Assembly (NCBI GenBank): GCA_002347265.1
Contig: DDYB01000011.1
Span: 22,983 to 86,982 of the forward strand
Source: Desulfobacteraceae bacterium UBA2245
Lineage (GTDB): Bacteria > Desulfobacterota > Desulfobacteria > Desulfobacterales > UBA2245
Length of the DNA stretch: 64,000 nucleotides
Direction: 5' to 3'
The number at the start of each line of letters is the position of its first letter. Positions within the stretch are counted from its first letter, which is position 1. This document shows positions 17,263-26,927 of this stretch, piece by piece. The position numbers were made by a program, and so were the translations under genes. The notes beneath the pieces were generated by a model. That model was not told the origin of the DNA. It searched no databases and saw nothing but the letters and a program-made list of their open reading frames with translations.

Positions 17263-17308
17263 AAAGGTTCTGGCGGGCGAAGTGATTCGACCTGTCAGAA
17301 CCTTTTTT
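17263..17308 (+). terminator. Rho-independent terminator after the CBS gene
   Basis: AAAGGTTCTG pairs with CAGAACCTTT, extended by a few further pairs, and is followed by a T run. It ends the CBS-domain transcript. The next 305 bases before carB are non-coding and contain a perfect small palindrome (GTTGATT, two bases, AATCAAC, 17361-17376), which could be an operator for carB; I see nothing else there. Confidence 0.85.
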
Positions 17309-17613
17309 ATCACTCACCCTTCCCTCCCATCCGCTCTCGAATCATTCGACGGACATTTTTGTTGATTTTAATCAACCCATAAGTTATTGCTTTCGGGATA
17401 TATGTGGCGGTTCCGTGAACAAAAGGGCGCAATCATCCGAAATAATAATAAATAAAACCTGATCAACTCCTTCGGCTTTGGCAGCGGGGGAAAACCTGTG
17501 CGTCCCGCGCTTCCGGAACAAGACTCATGGCTCCTTTCACAGCAATTTCGGAACAGCGTTACTGACTCAGAAAATCGACAACGAAAACCAGAGAATGACA
17601 GGGAGAAACCTTC

Positions 17614-20600
17614 ATGCCCAGACGCGACGACATACGCAAGGTATTGATCATCGGATCCGGTCCGATCATTATCGGCCAGGCGTGTGAGTTTGATTACTCC
17701 GGCACTCAGGCCTGCAAGGCGCTCCGCTCGCTTGGATACGAAATCGTTCTGGTGAACTCCAACCCGGCAACGATCATGACCGATCCCGGCACAGCGGATG
17801 CAACCTACATAGAGCCGCTGAACGTCAAAGTACTCACGGAAATTATCGAAAAAGAACGCCCGGACGCGCTCCTGCCCAATCTCGGAGGCCAATCCGGATT
17901 AAACCTTTCCTCGGAACTGGCCCGTTCCGGAGTGCTGGAAAAATACGGGGTCAAGATGATCGGCGTCAATGCGGACGCCATCGAACGGGGGGAGGACCGC
18001 ACGGCATTCAAGAATGCCATGACCCGGCTCGGCATCGAAATGCCCCGAAGCAAAGCCGTCAACAACGTTGCGGATGCCGAAAAGGTTGCCGAAGAACTCG
18101 GCTACCCCGTGGTGATTCGACCGGCCTACACCATGGGGGGCACCGGAGGGGGTCTGGTCTACAACATCGAAGAGCTTCGCACCATAGCGGCCCGCGGCCT
18201 TGCCGCCAGCCTGGTTCATCAGGTTCTGGTCGAAGAATCGGTTCTGGGCTGGGAAGAGCTGGAACTGGAGGTTGTGCGGGACGCCAAGAACCAGATGATC
18301 ACGGTGTGTTTCATTGAAAACGTCGACGCCATGGGAGTGCACACGGGAGACTCTTACTGCACGGCCCCTATGCTGACGATTTCCGAAGCGCTTCAGCGGA
18401 AACTGCAGAAATACGCCTATTCCATCGTGGAGGCCATTGAGGTGATCGGCGGCACGAATGTTCAGTTTGCGCACGACCCGAAAACCGATCGCGTGGTCGT
18501 CATCGAAATCAACCCCCGGACCTCGCGATCCTCGGCCCTGGCATCCAAGGCAACCGGTTTTCCGATCGCCTTTGTTTCATCTCTGCTGGCCGGCGGTCTG
18601 ACTCTGGACGAAATTCCCTACTGGCGCGACGGAACCCTTGAAAAATACACTCCCTCCGGAGACTATGTGGTGGTGAAATTCGCACGATGGGCTTTTGAAA
18701 AATTTCCCGGCGTAGAAGACCGGCTGGGAACCCAGATGCGTGCGGTCGGCGAGGTGATGAGCATCGGCAAGACCTATAAGGAAGCGCTTCAGAAAGCCAT
18801 TCGATCCCTGGAAATCAGCCGTTACGGACTGGGCTTTGCCAGGGACTTCAACAAGAAGCCGCTGAATGAGCTGATGCACCTGCTCCGCACGGCAACCAGC
18901 GAACGGCAGTTCATCATGTACGAAGCGCTCCGCAAAGGAGCCGACATCGAGAAACTTAACCATCTGACCCATATCAAAACATGGTTCATCGAACAGATGA
19001 AAGAACTGGTCGAACTGGAAGAAAAAATTCTGAGCTTTCAAGGTGAGCCGATTCCCGACGAACTGCTCATACAGGCCAAAAAAGACGGATTCGCCGACAA
19101 ATACCTGGCCAGGCTTCTGGACCGGCCGGAAAGTCAGGTCAGGGAAAACCGGCTTGCCCTCGGCATTTCCGAGGCATGGGATGCCGTTCCGGTCAGCGGG
19201 GTGGAAAACGCCGCCTATTACTACTCCACCTACAACGCCCCGGACCGCGTTCCGGTCAGCGACCGGAAAAAAATCATGGTGCTGGGCGGCGGTCCCAACC
19301 GCATCGGTCAGGGAATCGAATTCGACTACTGCTGCGTTCACACGGCCTTTACCATTCGGGATGCCGGCTATGAATCCATCATGGTCAACTGCAACCCGGA
19401 AACCGTTTCAACGGATTACGATACCTCGGACAAACTTTACTTCGAACCCCTGACCGTCGAAGACGTGCTGAGCATTTATGAAAAGGAAAAACCCGAGGGC
19501 GTCATCGTCCAGTTCGGCGGGCAGACCCCTCTGAACATTGCCGCCGAACTGTCCCGGGCCGGCGTCAAAATCCTCGGCACCTCTCCGGAAGCCATCGATC
19601 TGGCCGAAGACCGGGATCGGTTCAATCAGATCATGCGCAAGCTCGGAATCCCGCAGCCCAGATCCGGCATGGCGCACACCGTTGAAGAAGCCTTCAAAAT
19701 CGCTTCGGAGATCGGCTACCCCCTGATCGTCCGCCCATCCTATGTGCTCGGCGGCCGGGCCATGGAAGTGGTTTACGATTCGGAAAGTCTCGATCATTAC
19801 ATGCGGGCAGCCGTGGACGTCACTCCCGAGCGGCCCATTCTGATCGATAAATTCCTCGAAAACGCCATCGAGGCAGAGGCGGACGCCATTTCCGACGGAT
19901 CGGACGCCTTTGTGCCCGCGATCATGGAACACATCGAACTGGCCGGGGTTCACTCCGGGGATTCGGCCTGCGCCATTCCGCCGCTGAGCATTCCTCCCAA
20001 GCACATTGAGACAATCGAGGAATATACGCGGAAAATCGCCATCGAGCTCGGCGTCATCGGCCTGATGAACATTCAGTACGCGATCTGCAACGATACGGTG
20101 TACATTCTGGAAGCCAACCCGAGAGCCTCCCGGACGGTGCCGATCGTTTCCAAAGTCTGCAACATTTCCATGGCCAGAATCGCCACCCAGGTCATTCTGG
20201 GAACGCCGCTCGCCGAGATCGGGCTCAAACAGAAGGTGTTCTCCCATTTCGGCGTCAAGGAAGCCGTGTTTCCGTTCAACATGTTTCCCGAGGTGGACCC
20301 CGTTCTGGGGCCGGAAATGCGTTCCACCGGAGAGGTCCTGGGACTTGCCGATTCCTTCGGGCTGGCCTACTTCAAAGCCATTGAAGCCACCCAGCTGACG
20401 CTTCCGCTTCAAGGAACCGTGCTGATCACGATTTCCGACCGCGACAAACCCAGCGCCCTTGAACCGGCAAGGCTTTTCAGAGAGCTTGAATTCAAGCTGA
20501 TCGCGACCAGGGGCACCCTTGAATTTCTTGCGGAAAACGGCATCGAAGCCGAATCGATTCGAAAGCTGGGATACGGCCGTCCGGATATTGTGGATGCGAT

Positions 20601-20814
20601 CAAAAACGGAGAGATCCATCTCATCATCAATACGCCCGGCGGAAAAGAAACCCAGGAAGACGATTCATACATTCGAAAGGCCGCCATTAACTACAAGGTG
20701 CCCAACATCACCACCACGGCCGGCGCCCTGGCCGCGGCCAAGGGAATTGCGGCAAGAAGAAAAGGCCAAACCGGGGTCAAGTCCCTTCAGGACTACCATT
20801 CGGAAATGAGATAA
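17614..20814 (+). CDS. carB: Carbamoyl-phosphate synthase large subunit
   Basis: A 1066-residue CarB of standard length. Two homologous ATP-grasp synthetase halves (about 1-400 and 550-935) surround the oligomerisation domain, and the C-terminal approximately 130 residues form the MGS-like allosteric domain. Landmarks include GSGPIIIGQACEFDYSG and NSNPATIMTDP near the N-terminus and the matching GGGPNRIGQGIEFDYCC and NCNPETVSTDYD in the second half. It makes carbamoyl phosphate from bicarbonate, ammonia and two ATP for pyrimidine and arginine synthesis. The small subunit carA is not in this window, so the genes are unlinked or further away. A clear terminator follows at 20837. Confidence 0.98.
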   Translation: MPRRDDIRKVLIIGSGPIIIGQACEFDYSGTQACKALRSLGYEIVLVNSNPATIMTDPGTADATYIEPLNVKVLTEIIEKERPDALLPNLGGQSGLNLSSELARSGVLEKYGVKMIGVNADAIERGEDRTAFKNAMTRLGIEMPRSKAVNNVADAEKVAEELGYPVVIRPAYTMGGTGGGLVYNIEELRTIAARGLAASLVHQVLVEESVLGWEELELEVVRDAKNQMITVCFIENVDAMGVHTGDSYCTAPMLTISEALQRKLQKYAYSIVEAIEVIGGTNVQFAHDPKTDRVVVIEINPRTSRSSALASKATGFPIAFVSSLLAGGLTLDEIPYWRDGTLEKYTPSGDYVVVKFARWAFEKFPGVEDRLGTQMRAVGEVMSIGKTYKEALQKAIRSLEISRYGLGFARDFNKKPLNELMHLLRTATSERQFIMYEALRKGADIEKLNHLTHIKTWFIEQMKELVELEEKILSFQGEPIPDELLIQAKKDGFADKYLARLLDRPESQVRENRLALGISEAWDAVPVSGVENAAYYYSTYNAPDRVPVSDRKKIMVLGGGPNRIGQGIEFDYCCVHTAFTIRDAGYESIMVNCNPETVSTDYDTSDKLYFEPLTVEDVLSIYEKEKPEGVIVQFGGQTPLNIAAELSRAGVKILGTSPEAIDLAEDRDRFNQIMRKLGIPQPRSGMAHTVEEAFKIASEIGYPLIVRPSYVLGGRAMEVVYDSESLDHYMRAAVDVTPERPILIDKFLENAIEAEADAISDGSDAFVPAIMEHIELAGVHSGDSACAIPPLSIPPKHIETIEEYTRKIAIELGVIGLMNIQYAICNDTVYILEANPRASRTVPIVSKVCNISMARIATQVILGTPLAEIGLKQKVFSHFGVKEAVFPFNMFPEVDPVLGPEMRSTGEVLGLADSFGLAYFKAIEATQLTLPLQGTVLITISDRDKPSALEPARLFRELEFKLIATRGTLEFLAENGIEAESIRKLGYGRPDIVDAIKNGEIHLIINTPGGKETQEDDSYIRKAAINYKVPNITTTAGALAAAKGIAARRKGQTGVKSLQDYHSEMR

Positions 20815-20836
20815 ACTTCATCGACCTGCTGAAGTC

Positions 20837-20873
20837 AAAAAGGGGGCCGCGCGGAAAGCGCGCCCCCTTTTTT
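20837..20873 (+). terminator. Rho-independent terminator after carB
   Basis: AAAAAGGGGG and CGCGC pair with GCGCG and CCCCCTTTTTT around a GGAAA-type loop, giving a very strong hairpin with a T run. Confidence 0.95.
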
Positions 20874-20882
20874 GGGGTCTGG

Positions 20883-20912
20883 CAAGTAAATTCAATCCGT
20901 AGAATTTACTTG
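20883..20912. other. Perfect 11-bp inverted repeat directly after the cheX-like stop codon
   Basis: CAAGTAAATTC, eight bases, GAATTTACTTG. It abuts the stop codon of the minus-strand cheX-like gene at 20913. It lacks a T run in either direction. It may act as a weak bidirectional terminator or mRNA 3'-end stabiliser between carB and the cheX-like gene. Confidence 0.5.
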
Positions 20913-21794
20913 TTATTTTGAAGGCTTATCGTAATGCTGAAAGTGCTTTGGAATTTCAGGATCCCTGGATGCACCATCGCCGAGCTTTTCGAGCATTTCA
21001 ATCGTTTTGACATCCAGCCGCAGCTTGCGAATCCTGGCGTCGTAAACAGGAAGCGCGCTTTTGAGCTTCTTTCTCTGTTCGATCGGCATAAAGGGCTTTT
21101 CTTCCAGAAGTTTTCGAATTCCATCACGCACGGCGCTTTCCTGATGCAGCTGCTTTTTCAGCAGTTCGAGACGGCCGGCGGCATCGAGGGCTTCGGTTGC
21201 CGCCGGCAACGCTTCTTGCGCCTGCGTCATTTTTTTCTGCGCCGGCAAACTGGAAACCCTGCCCTGTTCCTCTCTCACCGCTGCAATGGGCGAGTTGAGC
21301 AAAGGCGATTGGCGCGCCGCATCAGGTCTTTCCGTTGAGCTGATGCAGACATCGACAAAAAAATCCCCTGCCGAAGATGAAAACGGAATCACGATGCCGG
21401 GTCCTTTGAGAACATGATCCACCGTATGGCCGATCCCGTAGATCACGGTGGGAATGGCCGCATAAACGCGCATTCCCTGCTTTTCCAGGTGCGTTCGCGC
21501 CACGCCGGATATCATGTTGGTGAGTTCTCCGACCGCATCCAGAACATCGTCATTGATCTTCGGATACGGCTCGCCGAGCATCTTTTCGACGATTTTCAAA
21601 ATGCTGTCATGATGAAAACTGATGGCCAGAGATCCAACGGCATCCCCTGTAATGCCGATAATGCCGGACACATCTCCGCAGGCCGCATTTCCGGATTTGA
21701 CGTATGGATTGCCGGCCTTTGGCTCAATAAAGGCCATCTTTTTCAGCACATCAATGGTCCCGTATAAAAACGGATTGATATATCGAACATCCAT
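20913..21794 (-). CDS. CheX-like domain protein with helical C-terminal extension
   Basis: A 293-residue cytoplasmic protein. Residues 1-155 form a CheX/CheC-type domain, with VRYINPFLYGTIDVLKKM at the start and DAVGELTNMISGVARTHLE, which corresponds to the ExxN motif (Glu-x-x-Asn) used for CheY-phosphate hydrolysis. The remaining approximately 140 residues are a Gln/Ala-rich linker and a charged helical or coiled-coil segment, absent from simple CheX. It may be a phosphatase for a response regulator; no chemotaxis gene is nearby. The start at ATG 21794 fits the family N-terminus. Confidence 0.82.
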   Translation of the reverse strand: MDVRYINPFLYGTIDVLKKMAFIEPKAGNPYVKSGNAACGDVSGIIGITGDAVGSLAISFHHDSILKIVEKMLGEPYPKINDDVLDAVGELTNMISGVARTHLEKQGMRVYAAIPTVIYGIGHTVDHVLKGPGIVIPFSSSAGDFFVDVCISSTERPDAARQSPLLNSPIAAVREEQGRVSSLPAQKKMTQAQEALPAATEALDAAGRLELLKKQLHQESAVRDGIRKLLEEKPFMPIEQRKKLKSALPVYDARIRKLRLDVKTIEMLEKLGDGASRDPEIPKHFQHYDKPSK

Positions 21795-21960
21795 GATTCA
21801 TTTCCTTGTTTTTTTCCAGTCCGAAAGCAATACAAAAATTACCTTGCGTTGCAAACTTCCAGACGGTCTCCTGAAACCGGAATTGTTCTATCCAGGTCGA
21901 TGCAGGGCCTTCACCCCTTGTTTCGGAAGGTTTATCGTTTTCGAATCCGGTTGTTCAAGG

Positions 21961-22653
21961 TTATTGAAGTTTCATGCAAATTATGGACCGGAAAGCATCG
22001 GCGAAAGGGAGTTTATACGGATGAATCCGAATAAAAATTGAAATCGGTTCCTGGTGCGCCTGTTTTGCGTCCATCCAGCGAATCCGCCGGACGGATTCGA
22101 TTTCATCCGGCGGGATCCTTCCCTTCATCGCGATCATGGTCCCGTTCGTTTTCAGCAGAGGAAGGGCCATTTGAGCAAACTCATCCAGCGGTCCCAGGGC
22201 GCGGCTGATGATCGCGTCAAAATTTTCAGCCGGTTTGTTCAACGCCAGATCTTCGGCGCGGACGTGAACAGCTCGCGCCGAATTCAGCTTCAGCACGCGG
22301 ATCAGATGATTCAAAAAACTGACTTTCTTGCGGGAGGCGTCAATGAGCGTCAGGTTCAGTTCGGGCATGAGGATTTTCAAGGGAATTCCCGGAAAACCGC
22401 CCCCGGAACCAATGTCCAGCAGCGATCCGGCCGGATCCATCCAGGCGGCCGGCGCCAGGGAATCGACAAAATGCTTGACGGCTATTTCTTCGGGATCAGT
22501 GATGGCGGTCAGGTTGCATTTTCGGGTCCAGGCGAGAAGCTGCTCGGCGTGAACGGAAAACCGCTCCATCTGACAGGCGTCCACCCGAATGCCCAGGGAT
22601 TCGGCACCCTGAGCAATCAGATTCCGCCACTCACGCGATCCGACCTGCATCAT
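21961..22653 (-). CDS. rsmG: 16S rRNA (guanine527-N7)-methyltransferase
   Basis: A 230-residue RsmG (GidB). SAM-binding motif LLDIGSGGGFPGIPLKI and the following LIDASRKKVSFL are characteristic, as is ISRALGPLDEFAQMA. It methylates G527 of 16S rRNA. The frame opens at 22686, inside the upstream gene; the ATG pair at 22653/22650 is preferred, giving about 20 bases of overlap with the CoA-transferase-GNAT gene. In many bacteria rsmG sits with mnmG and parA/parB at the origin, but none of these is here. Confidence 0.94.
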   Translation of the reverse strand: MMQVGSREWRNLIAQGAESLGIRVDACQMERFSVHAEQLLAWTRKCNLTAITDPEEIAVKHFVDSLAPAAWMDPAGSLLDIGSGGGFPGIPLKILMPELNLTLIDASRKKVSFLNHLIRVLKLNSARAVHVRAEDLALNKPAENFDAIISRALGPLDEFAQMALPLLKTNGTMIAMKGRIPPDEIESVRRIRWMDAKQAHQEPISIFIRIHPYKLPFADAFRSIICMKLQ

Positions 22654-24535
22654 CCGTCTCTTCGCCCTGATCGGTCGCGTCGTCAAACTCCATGTTCACC
22701 AGCACATCGGTCCCGCTGCTGGTGGAAACTCTGGCGTTGGGATACCGTTTTTTGAACACATGAATCATGGTGTAATTTTCACGCAACACCGCCGCGCTGA
22801 AGGCTTTATATCCGTTTTCCCTGGCGATGCTCTCCAGAAACTTGAGCAGGAAGGTCGCAATCCCCTTGTTGTGAAAGTCCTCGCGGATCACAAAGGCCAC
22901 CTCGGCACGCTCCTCATCTTCCCGGGCATACGATCCGATGGCCATGATCTCCTTGTGCCCGCCCTTCTGAATGAGTCCGACAATGGACATGCTTTTGTGA
23001 TAATCCACGCTGGCCCATTGTTTTTGGGCCACTTCATGGGAAAAAATCTTCATTTTGTAAAAAAAGCGGAAATAAATCGTGCGCTCATTCAGCGAATAGA
23101 AAAAATTCCGATAGGCGAACTCGTCGGAGGGCAACAGCGGACGGAACTGGACCACCGTGCCGTCTTTGAGGGTCACGCTGGTCTTGTAGGCTTCCAGAAA
23201 GAGCAGATCGTCCGTGGAAGGCGGAAGTTGATCCCGGAAGATATACCTGTGCTTCTTGGCCGCCGAGATAAGTTCTTCCCGGAATTTGGGATGCGCGATC
23301 TGAGCCAGTTCCATGACCCGCTGATAAATACCCTTGCCCTGAAGCTCGGCAATTCCGTATTCCGTGACCACAAAATTCACGTCCCCGCGCGTGGTGGCCA
23401 CACCGGCCCCTTCGCTCAAATGCGATACGATGCGCGACACGGTGCCGTTCTGCGCCGTGGAGGACAGGGCGATAATGCTGTAACCGCCCTTGGACATGGC
23501 GCTGCCCCGAAGGAAATCGACCTGGTCGCCGATGCCACTGTAAAACATATATCCCATGGAATCCATGCAGACCTGCCCGGTCAGATCGACCTCCAGAGCT
23601 GAGCTGATGGATACGAGTTTGTCGTTTCTGGCGATCACCGTGGGATCATTGACAAACTCCGAGGACCGGAAATAGAAGGCCGGATTATTATTCACATATT
23701 CATACAGGACGCTGGACCCCATACACAGGGAGGCCACGGCCCGACCCGGAAGCAGGGTCTTTTTCTTGTTGGTGATCACCTTTTTTTCCATCAGGGGAAT
23801 CAGGCTGTCGGTGATCAGCTGCGTGTGAATGCCCAGATCGTTTTTCTCATCCAGGTGCTGCAGAATCTGGTAGGGAAGATGGCCGAATCCGATCTGAAGC
23901 GTTACCCCGTCTCCCACAATCTGAGAAACGAAGTGCCCGATTCTTCGGGCAATCTCATTCTCCTTGATCGAGGGGATGGACTCCAGCAGCGGTTCTTCAC
24001 AGCAGACCAGATAATCGATCTCGTCCACGTGGACAAAGCTGTCTCCCAGCGTGCGGGGCATTCGGGGATTGACCTGAGCGATCACCATCTTGGCATTCTG
24101 CATTCCGGCTTTGGTAATATCCACGGATACCCCGAGGCTGCAATATCCGAAACGATCCGGCGGGCTGACCTGAACCAGAGCGACATCCAGTTCGATCAGT
24201 TTGCTGGCAAAAAGCCAGGGTATCTGAGAGAGATAAGCGGGAATATAATCTATTTTTCCTTCAAAAGCCGCCTTCCGAATCAGATTGCTGATAAAGAAAA
24301 GGCGAAGCGAGAAGCGCCTGAGAAAAGATTCATCATCGACAAACTCGGCAAATGTTGAAGAAAGCATCTGATATACCATGATATCCTGCAGATTCATGTC
24401 TTTGACCATGGTGCGGATCAGATGCTGAGGTTCTCCGCAGCCGGTGCCCACAAATATCCGGCTCCCTCTTTTGATCCTGGAAATAGCCTGCTCCGCGCTC
24501 ACGACCTTGCCGGGACCGTATTTCATCAAACCCAT
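22631..24535 (-). CDS. Acetyl-CoA hydrolase/CoA-transferase fused to a GNAT acetyltransferase domain
   Basis: A 634-residue two-part protein. Residues about 1-430 are an acetyl-CoA hydrolase/4-hydroxybutyrate CoA-transferase family enzyme (GCGEPQHLIRTM; IGFGHLPYQIL; FRSSEFVNDPTVIARND; GGYSIIALSSTAQNGTVSRI; VVTEYGIAELQGK). Residues about 445-610 are a GNAT N-acetyltransferase domain with the acetyl-CoA loop REDFHNKGIATFLLK. A strong GGAGG before ATG 24535 sets the start, shortening the open frame by ten residues. The fusion places CoA transfer and an acyl-CoA-dependent acetyltransferase in one chain; it could couple acyl-CoA pools to protein or small-molecule acetylation. This fusion is known in Deltaproteobacteria by my recollection. 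It is translationally coupled to rsmG. Confidence 0.9.
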   Translation of the reverse strand: MGLMKYGPGKVVSAEQAISRIKRGSRIFVGTGCGEPQHLIRTMVKDMNLQDIMVYQMLSSTFAEFVDDESFLRRFSLRLFFISNLIRKAAFEGKIDYIPAYLSQIPWLFASKLIELDVALVQVSPPDRFGYCSLGVSVDITKAGMQNAKMVIAQVNPRMPRTLGDSFVHVDEIDYLVCCEEPLLESIPSIKENEIARRIGHFVSQIVGDGVTLQIGFGHLPYQILQHLDEKNDLGIHTQLITDSLIPLMEKKVITNKKKTLLPGRAVASLCMGSSVLYEYVNNNPAFYFRSSEFVNDPTVIARNDKLVSISSALEVDLTGQVCMDSMGYMFYSGIGDQVDFLRGSAMSKGGYSIIALSSTAQNGTVSRIVSHLSEGAGVATTRGDVNFVVTEYGIAELQGKGIYQRVMELAQIAHPKFREELISAAKKHRYIFRDQLPPSTDDLLFLEAYKTSVTLKDGTVVQFRPLLPSDEFAYRNFFYSLNERTIYFRFFYKMKIFSHEVAQKQWASVDYHKSMSIVGLIQKGGHKEIMAIGSYAREDEERAEVAFVIREDFHNKGIATFLLKFLESIARENGYKAFSAAVLRENYTMIHVFKKRYPNARVSTSSGTDVLVNMEFDDATDQGEETDDAGRIA

Positions 24536-25012
24536 CGATTCCTCCTTCGCGATTGCTCTGATCATGCCGGTTCAAATTCTTAATCCGGTAAAGATATCAT
24601 TCCGGCGGATCAGAAGCAAACAAAACCCGACTTATCGGCAGCTCAAACTCATGCAAAACGATCTATTTTTACTGCCGGCCATCCGGTTTTATTTATCCTT
24701 CCTGCTCTCCACGGGCGCAGCAAAGGATAAGATATGGGTCCCGCCATTCATCATTTGCGACTTTTTGATATTAAATGCATGGCTCCGCAAAAGTCCGATT
24801 TCGGCGTTACGCGGCGCCTTGACTCCGAACTTTCTGCGTTGACGTCAGAATTTTGACTTTTTACGAAACCGTCAAAATTTATTGCATCCGCCCTGTAAAT
24901 TTTCACCCGGCTCTTTACAATTCGCCTTAATGTGTTAAAAAATTTAAAGCGGTTCGGAAATGCGCGCCCTCGTCATTCCGAATTTGAAATACCCTCATCC
25001 GGGCAGGATAAT
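24536..25012. other. Intergenic region carrying a GTAAAAAGTC-type repeat element
   Basis: A 477-base gap between a minus-strand and a plus-strand gene. No credible protein is present. From 24787 to 24877 it holds a repeat with inverted ends: CGCAAAAGTCCGA on the left and TTTTGACTTTTTACGA on the right, the latter also forming its own TTTTGAC/GTCAAAA stem. Related ends are seen at 6250, 13010, 39443 and 39561. The promoters of both flanking genes must also lie here. Confidence 0.55.
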
Positions 25013-25444
25013 ATGGAAAAAGCCTATCGAAATCCACTGGTCACCGTGGATATTATCATCGAAATCTCTGGCGGCATTGTTCTGATTCAAAGAGCCAATC
25101 CGCCTCTTGGCTGGGCGCTTCCAGGCGGATTCGTCGACTACGGGGAATCCCTCGAAGCGGCGGCCGTTCGTGAGGCCAGGGAGGAAACCAGTCTGAACGT
25201 CGCTTTAGTAGAACAGTTTTACACCTATTCCAGTCCGGACAGAGATCCCCGGCACCATACCGTAACGACGGTCTTTATCGCGACAGGCGAGGGAATTCTT
25301 GCCGCACAGGACGATGCCGGACATGCGGCCATCTTTGGTGAAGATCGGCTTCCGAGCCCGATTGTCTTCGACCACTCGAGGATTCTCGCGGATTATTTTC
25401 AATACCGGAAATCCGGATTTATCCGTCGTTTATCCCGCGGATAG
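25013..25444 (+). CDS. Nudix hydrolase (ADP-ribose pyrophosphatase-like)
   Basis: A 143-residue Nudix enzyme. The Nudix box is complete, spanning GGFVDYGESLEAAAVREA and the following REETSL segment, in agreement with G-x5-E-x7-REUxEExGU, with the conserved final Gly replaced by Ser. The preceding RANPPLGWALPGG resembles ADP-ribose and 8-oxo-dGTP-type pyrophosphohydrolases of the COG1051 group. Cytosolic; it cleaves a nucleoside diphosphate linked to another moiety, substrate unknown. The frame is open from 24932, but ATG 25013 with AGGA upstream fits the domain boundary. The Smr gene follows after 28 bases, a likely operon. Confidence 0.88.
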   Translation: MEKAYRNPLVTVDIIIEISGGIVLIQRANPPLGWALPGGFVDYGESLEAAAVREAREETSLNVALVEQFYTYSSPDRDPRHHTVTTVFIATGEGILAAQDDAGHAAIFGEDRLPSPIVFDHSRILADYFQYRKSGFIRRLSRG

Positions 25445-25472
25445 GCTGTAAGCCGGTCTGACGGAGGTTGCA

Positions 25473-26192
25473 ATGAAACGAGGCAATGCATTCAAAAGCT
25501 TCAAACCATTTCAGGATCTGGACGCGCTTTTAAAAAGAAAATCCTTTGTTCTGGCGTCGCCGGGGCTTCAAGGTCCGAAAGAACAGCACCATGATCCGAA
25601 AGTCGACCTTCGCATGTTTCGGGACGCCATGGCGGACGTCAAACCCCTGACAGGCCGGAATCGTATCGAAACGCATGCCCCGATTGCCAACGGCCGTTCG
25701 ACGGCGGAAAATTCCGATGCCGAGACGATACATCGACTCAACCGTCTTGTGCGCTGTGGAAAGGGGTTCAATCTTCCGGACACTCCGGAATACATGGAAG
25801 GCGCCGGTTATCATGTTCATCCCGGGGTTGCCAGAAAATTGCACGAAGGCTTTTTTCCCGTACAGATGCACCTGGATCTCCACGGCATGGGCGTTCATGC
25901 GGCACTGGACGCCTTGGATGCATTTTTGATCCGCGCGCTGCGGGAAAACCAGCGGGCGGTGCTGATCGTTCACGGACGCGGATTGTCTTCCCCCCGAATG
26001 CCCGTCTTGAAAGCCGCGGTTGAGGAATGGCTTGCCCGCAGTGCATGGCGAAAATGGGTTCTGGCATTCTCCAGCGCGCAGGGATACGACGGCGGCACCG
26101 GCGCGACCTATGTGCTGCTCAGACGGCATCCGGCAACCCGGCGGCTCCGTAAATCCGCGGCGTCCCTTCGAACGGATGGCTGCAAAAAGTGA
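25473..26192 (+). CDS. Smr/MutS2-domain protein
   Basis: A 239-residue protein with a C-terminal Smr domain (about 130-215) containing the hallmark LDLHGM near residue 134 and VLIVHGRGLSS near 168. The N-terminal approximately 120 residues are charged and probably flexible. Stand-alone Smr proteins can be nucleases: the E. coli homologue SmrB cleaves mRNA between collided ribosomes, and it has a similar length and the same LDLHG / HGKG motifs. GGAGG precedes the ATG. The Nudix gene is just upstream and elbB 38 bases downstream. Confidence 0.88.
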   Translation: MKRGNAFKSFKPFQDLDALLKRKSFVLASPGLQGPKEQHHDPKVDLRMFRDAMADVKPLTGRNRIETHAPIANGRSTAENSDAETIHRLNRLVRCGKGFNLPDTPEYMEGAGYHVHPGVARKLHEGFFPVQMHLDLHGMGVHAALDALDAFLIRALRENQRAVLIVHGRGLSSPRMPVLKAAVEEWLARSAWRKWVLAFSSAQGYDGGTGATYVLLRRHPATRRLRKSAASLRTDGCKK

Positions 26193-26230
26193 AACCCCTT
26201 TGAACATACGTCTTCAGAAAGGAGTTGGTT

Positions 26231-26887
26231 ATGGCAACAATTGGTGTACTGCTTTCCGGTTGCGGCGTATATGACGGAAGCGAAATTCATGAAGCGGTCC
26301 TCACCCTGCTCGCCCTTGACCGCGCAGGCGCCGAGATCATCTGTATGGCGCCGGACATCGACCAGTTCGATGTCGTCAACCATCTGACCGGAAAAACCCA
26401 GCATGAAAAACGCAGCGTTCTTGCGGAGTCGGCCAGAATCGCCCGGGGGAATATTCGAAATTTAAAAGCGGTCAAAGCCGCAGATATCGACGGGCTCATC
26501 ATTCCCGGAGGTTTCGGAGCGGCCAAAAATCTCAGCAACTTTGCCGTCAAGGGAAAAGACGCCGAGGTCAACCCTGAAACCCGCCGTCTGTTGAAGGAGA
26601 TGCAGGCGGCCGGCAAACCCATCGGCGCGATCTGCATTGCACCGGCAACGCTGACCCGGACTCTGGCGGAGAAATCCCCCCAGGTCACCATCGGCAATGA
26701 TCCGGGAACCGCTGAAGCCATCCAAGCCATGGGCGGCGTCCACCACAACTGCTCGGTGGATCAGATCCATGTGGATGCCGCCAACAAGCTGGTGACCACT
26801 CCGGCCTACATGCTGGGACCCGGCATCAAAGAAGTCGCCGTGGGCATAGAGAAGCTGGTTCATAAGGTACTGGAACTGGCCGGTTAA
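26231..26887 (+). CDS. elbB: ElbB-family glyoxalase-like protein (DJ-1/PfpI superfamily)
   Basis: A 218-residue protein of the ElbB (ES1/KNP-I) branch of the DJ-1/PfpI class-I glutamine-amidotransferase-like fold. Diagnostic segments are IGVLLSGCGVYDGSEIHEAV, IIPGGFGAAKNLS, PIGAICIAPAT with the nucleophile-elbow cysteine, and a C-terminal YMLGPGIKEVAVGIEKLV. E. coli ElbB has weak glyoxalase activity and an isoprenoid-linked phenotype. The start is ATG 26231 behind AAAGGAG, not the in-frame TTG at 26225. A long hairpin follows at 26928. Confidence 0.93.
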   Translation: MATIGVLLSGCGVYDGSEIHEAVLTLLALDRAGAEIICMAPDIDQFDVVNHLTGKTQHEKRSVLAESARIARGNIRNLKAVKAADIDGLIIPGGFGAAKNLSNFAVKGKDAEVNPETRRLLKEMQAAGKPIGAICIAPATLTRTLAEKSPQVTIGNDPGTAEAIQAMGGVHHNCSVDQIHVDAANKLVTTPAYMLGPGIKEVAVGIEKLVHKVLELAG

Positions 26888-26927
26888 ACAGAAAAACCGT
26901 CGACGCAAACGGTCCTGTTTGGAGATT

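Noticed and set aside
19408..20619. 403-codon open frame antisense to carB
   Set aside because: It mirrors the carB frame; composition is that of a shadow frame and there is no ribosome site or domain.
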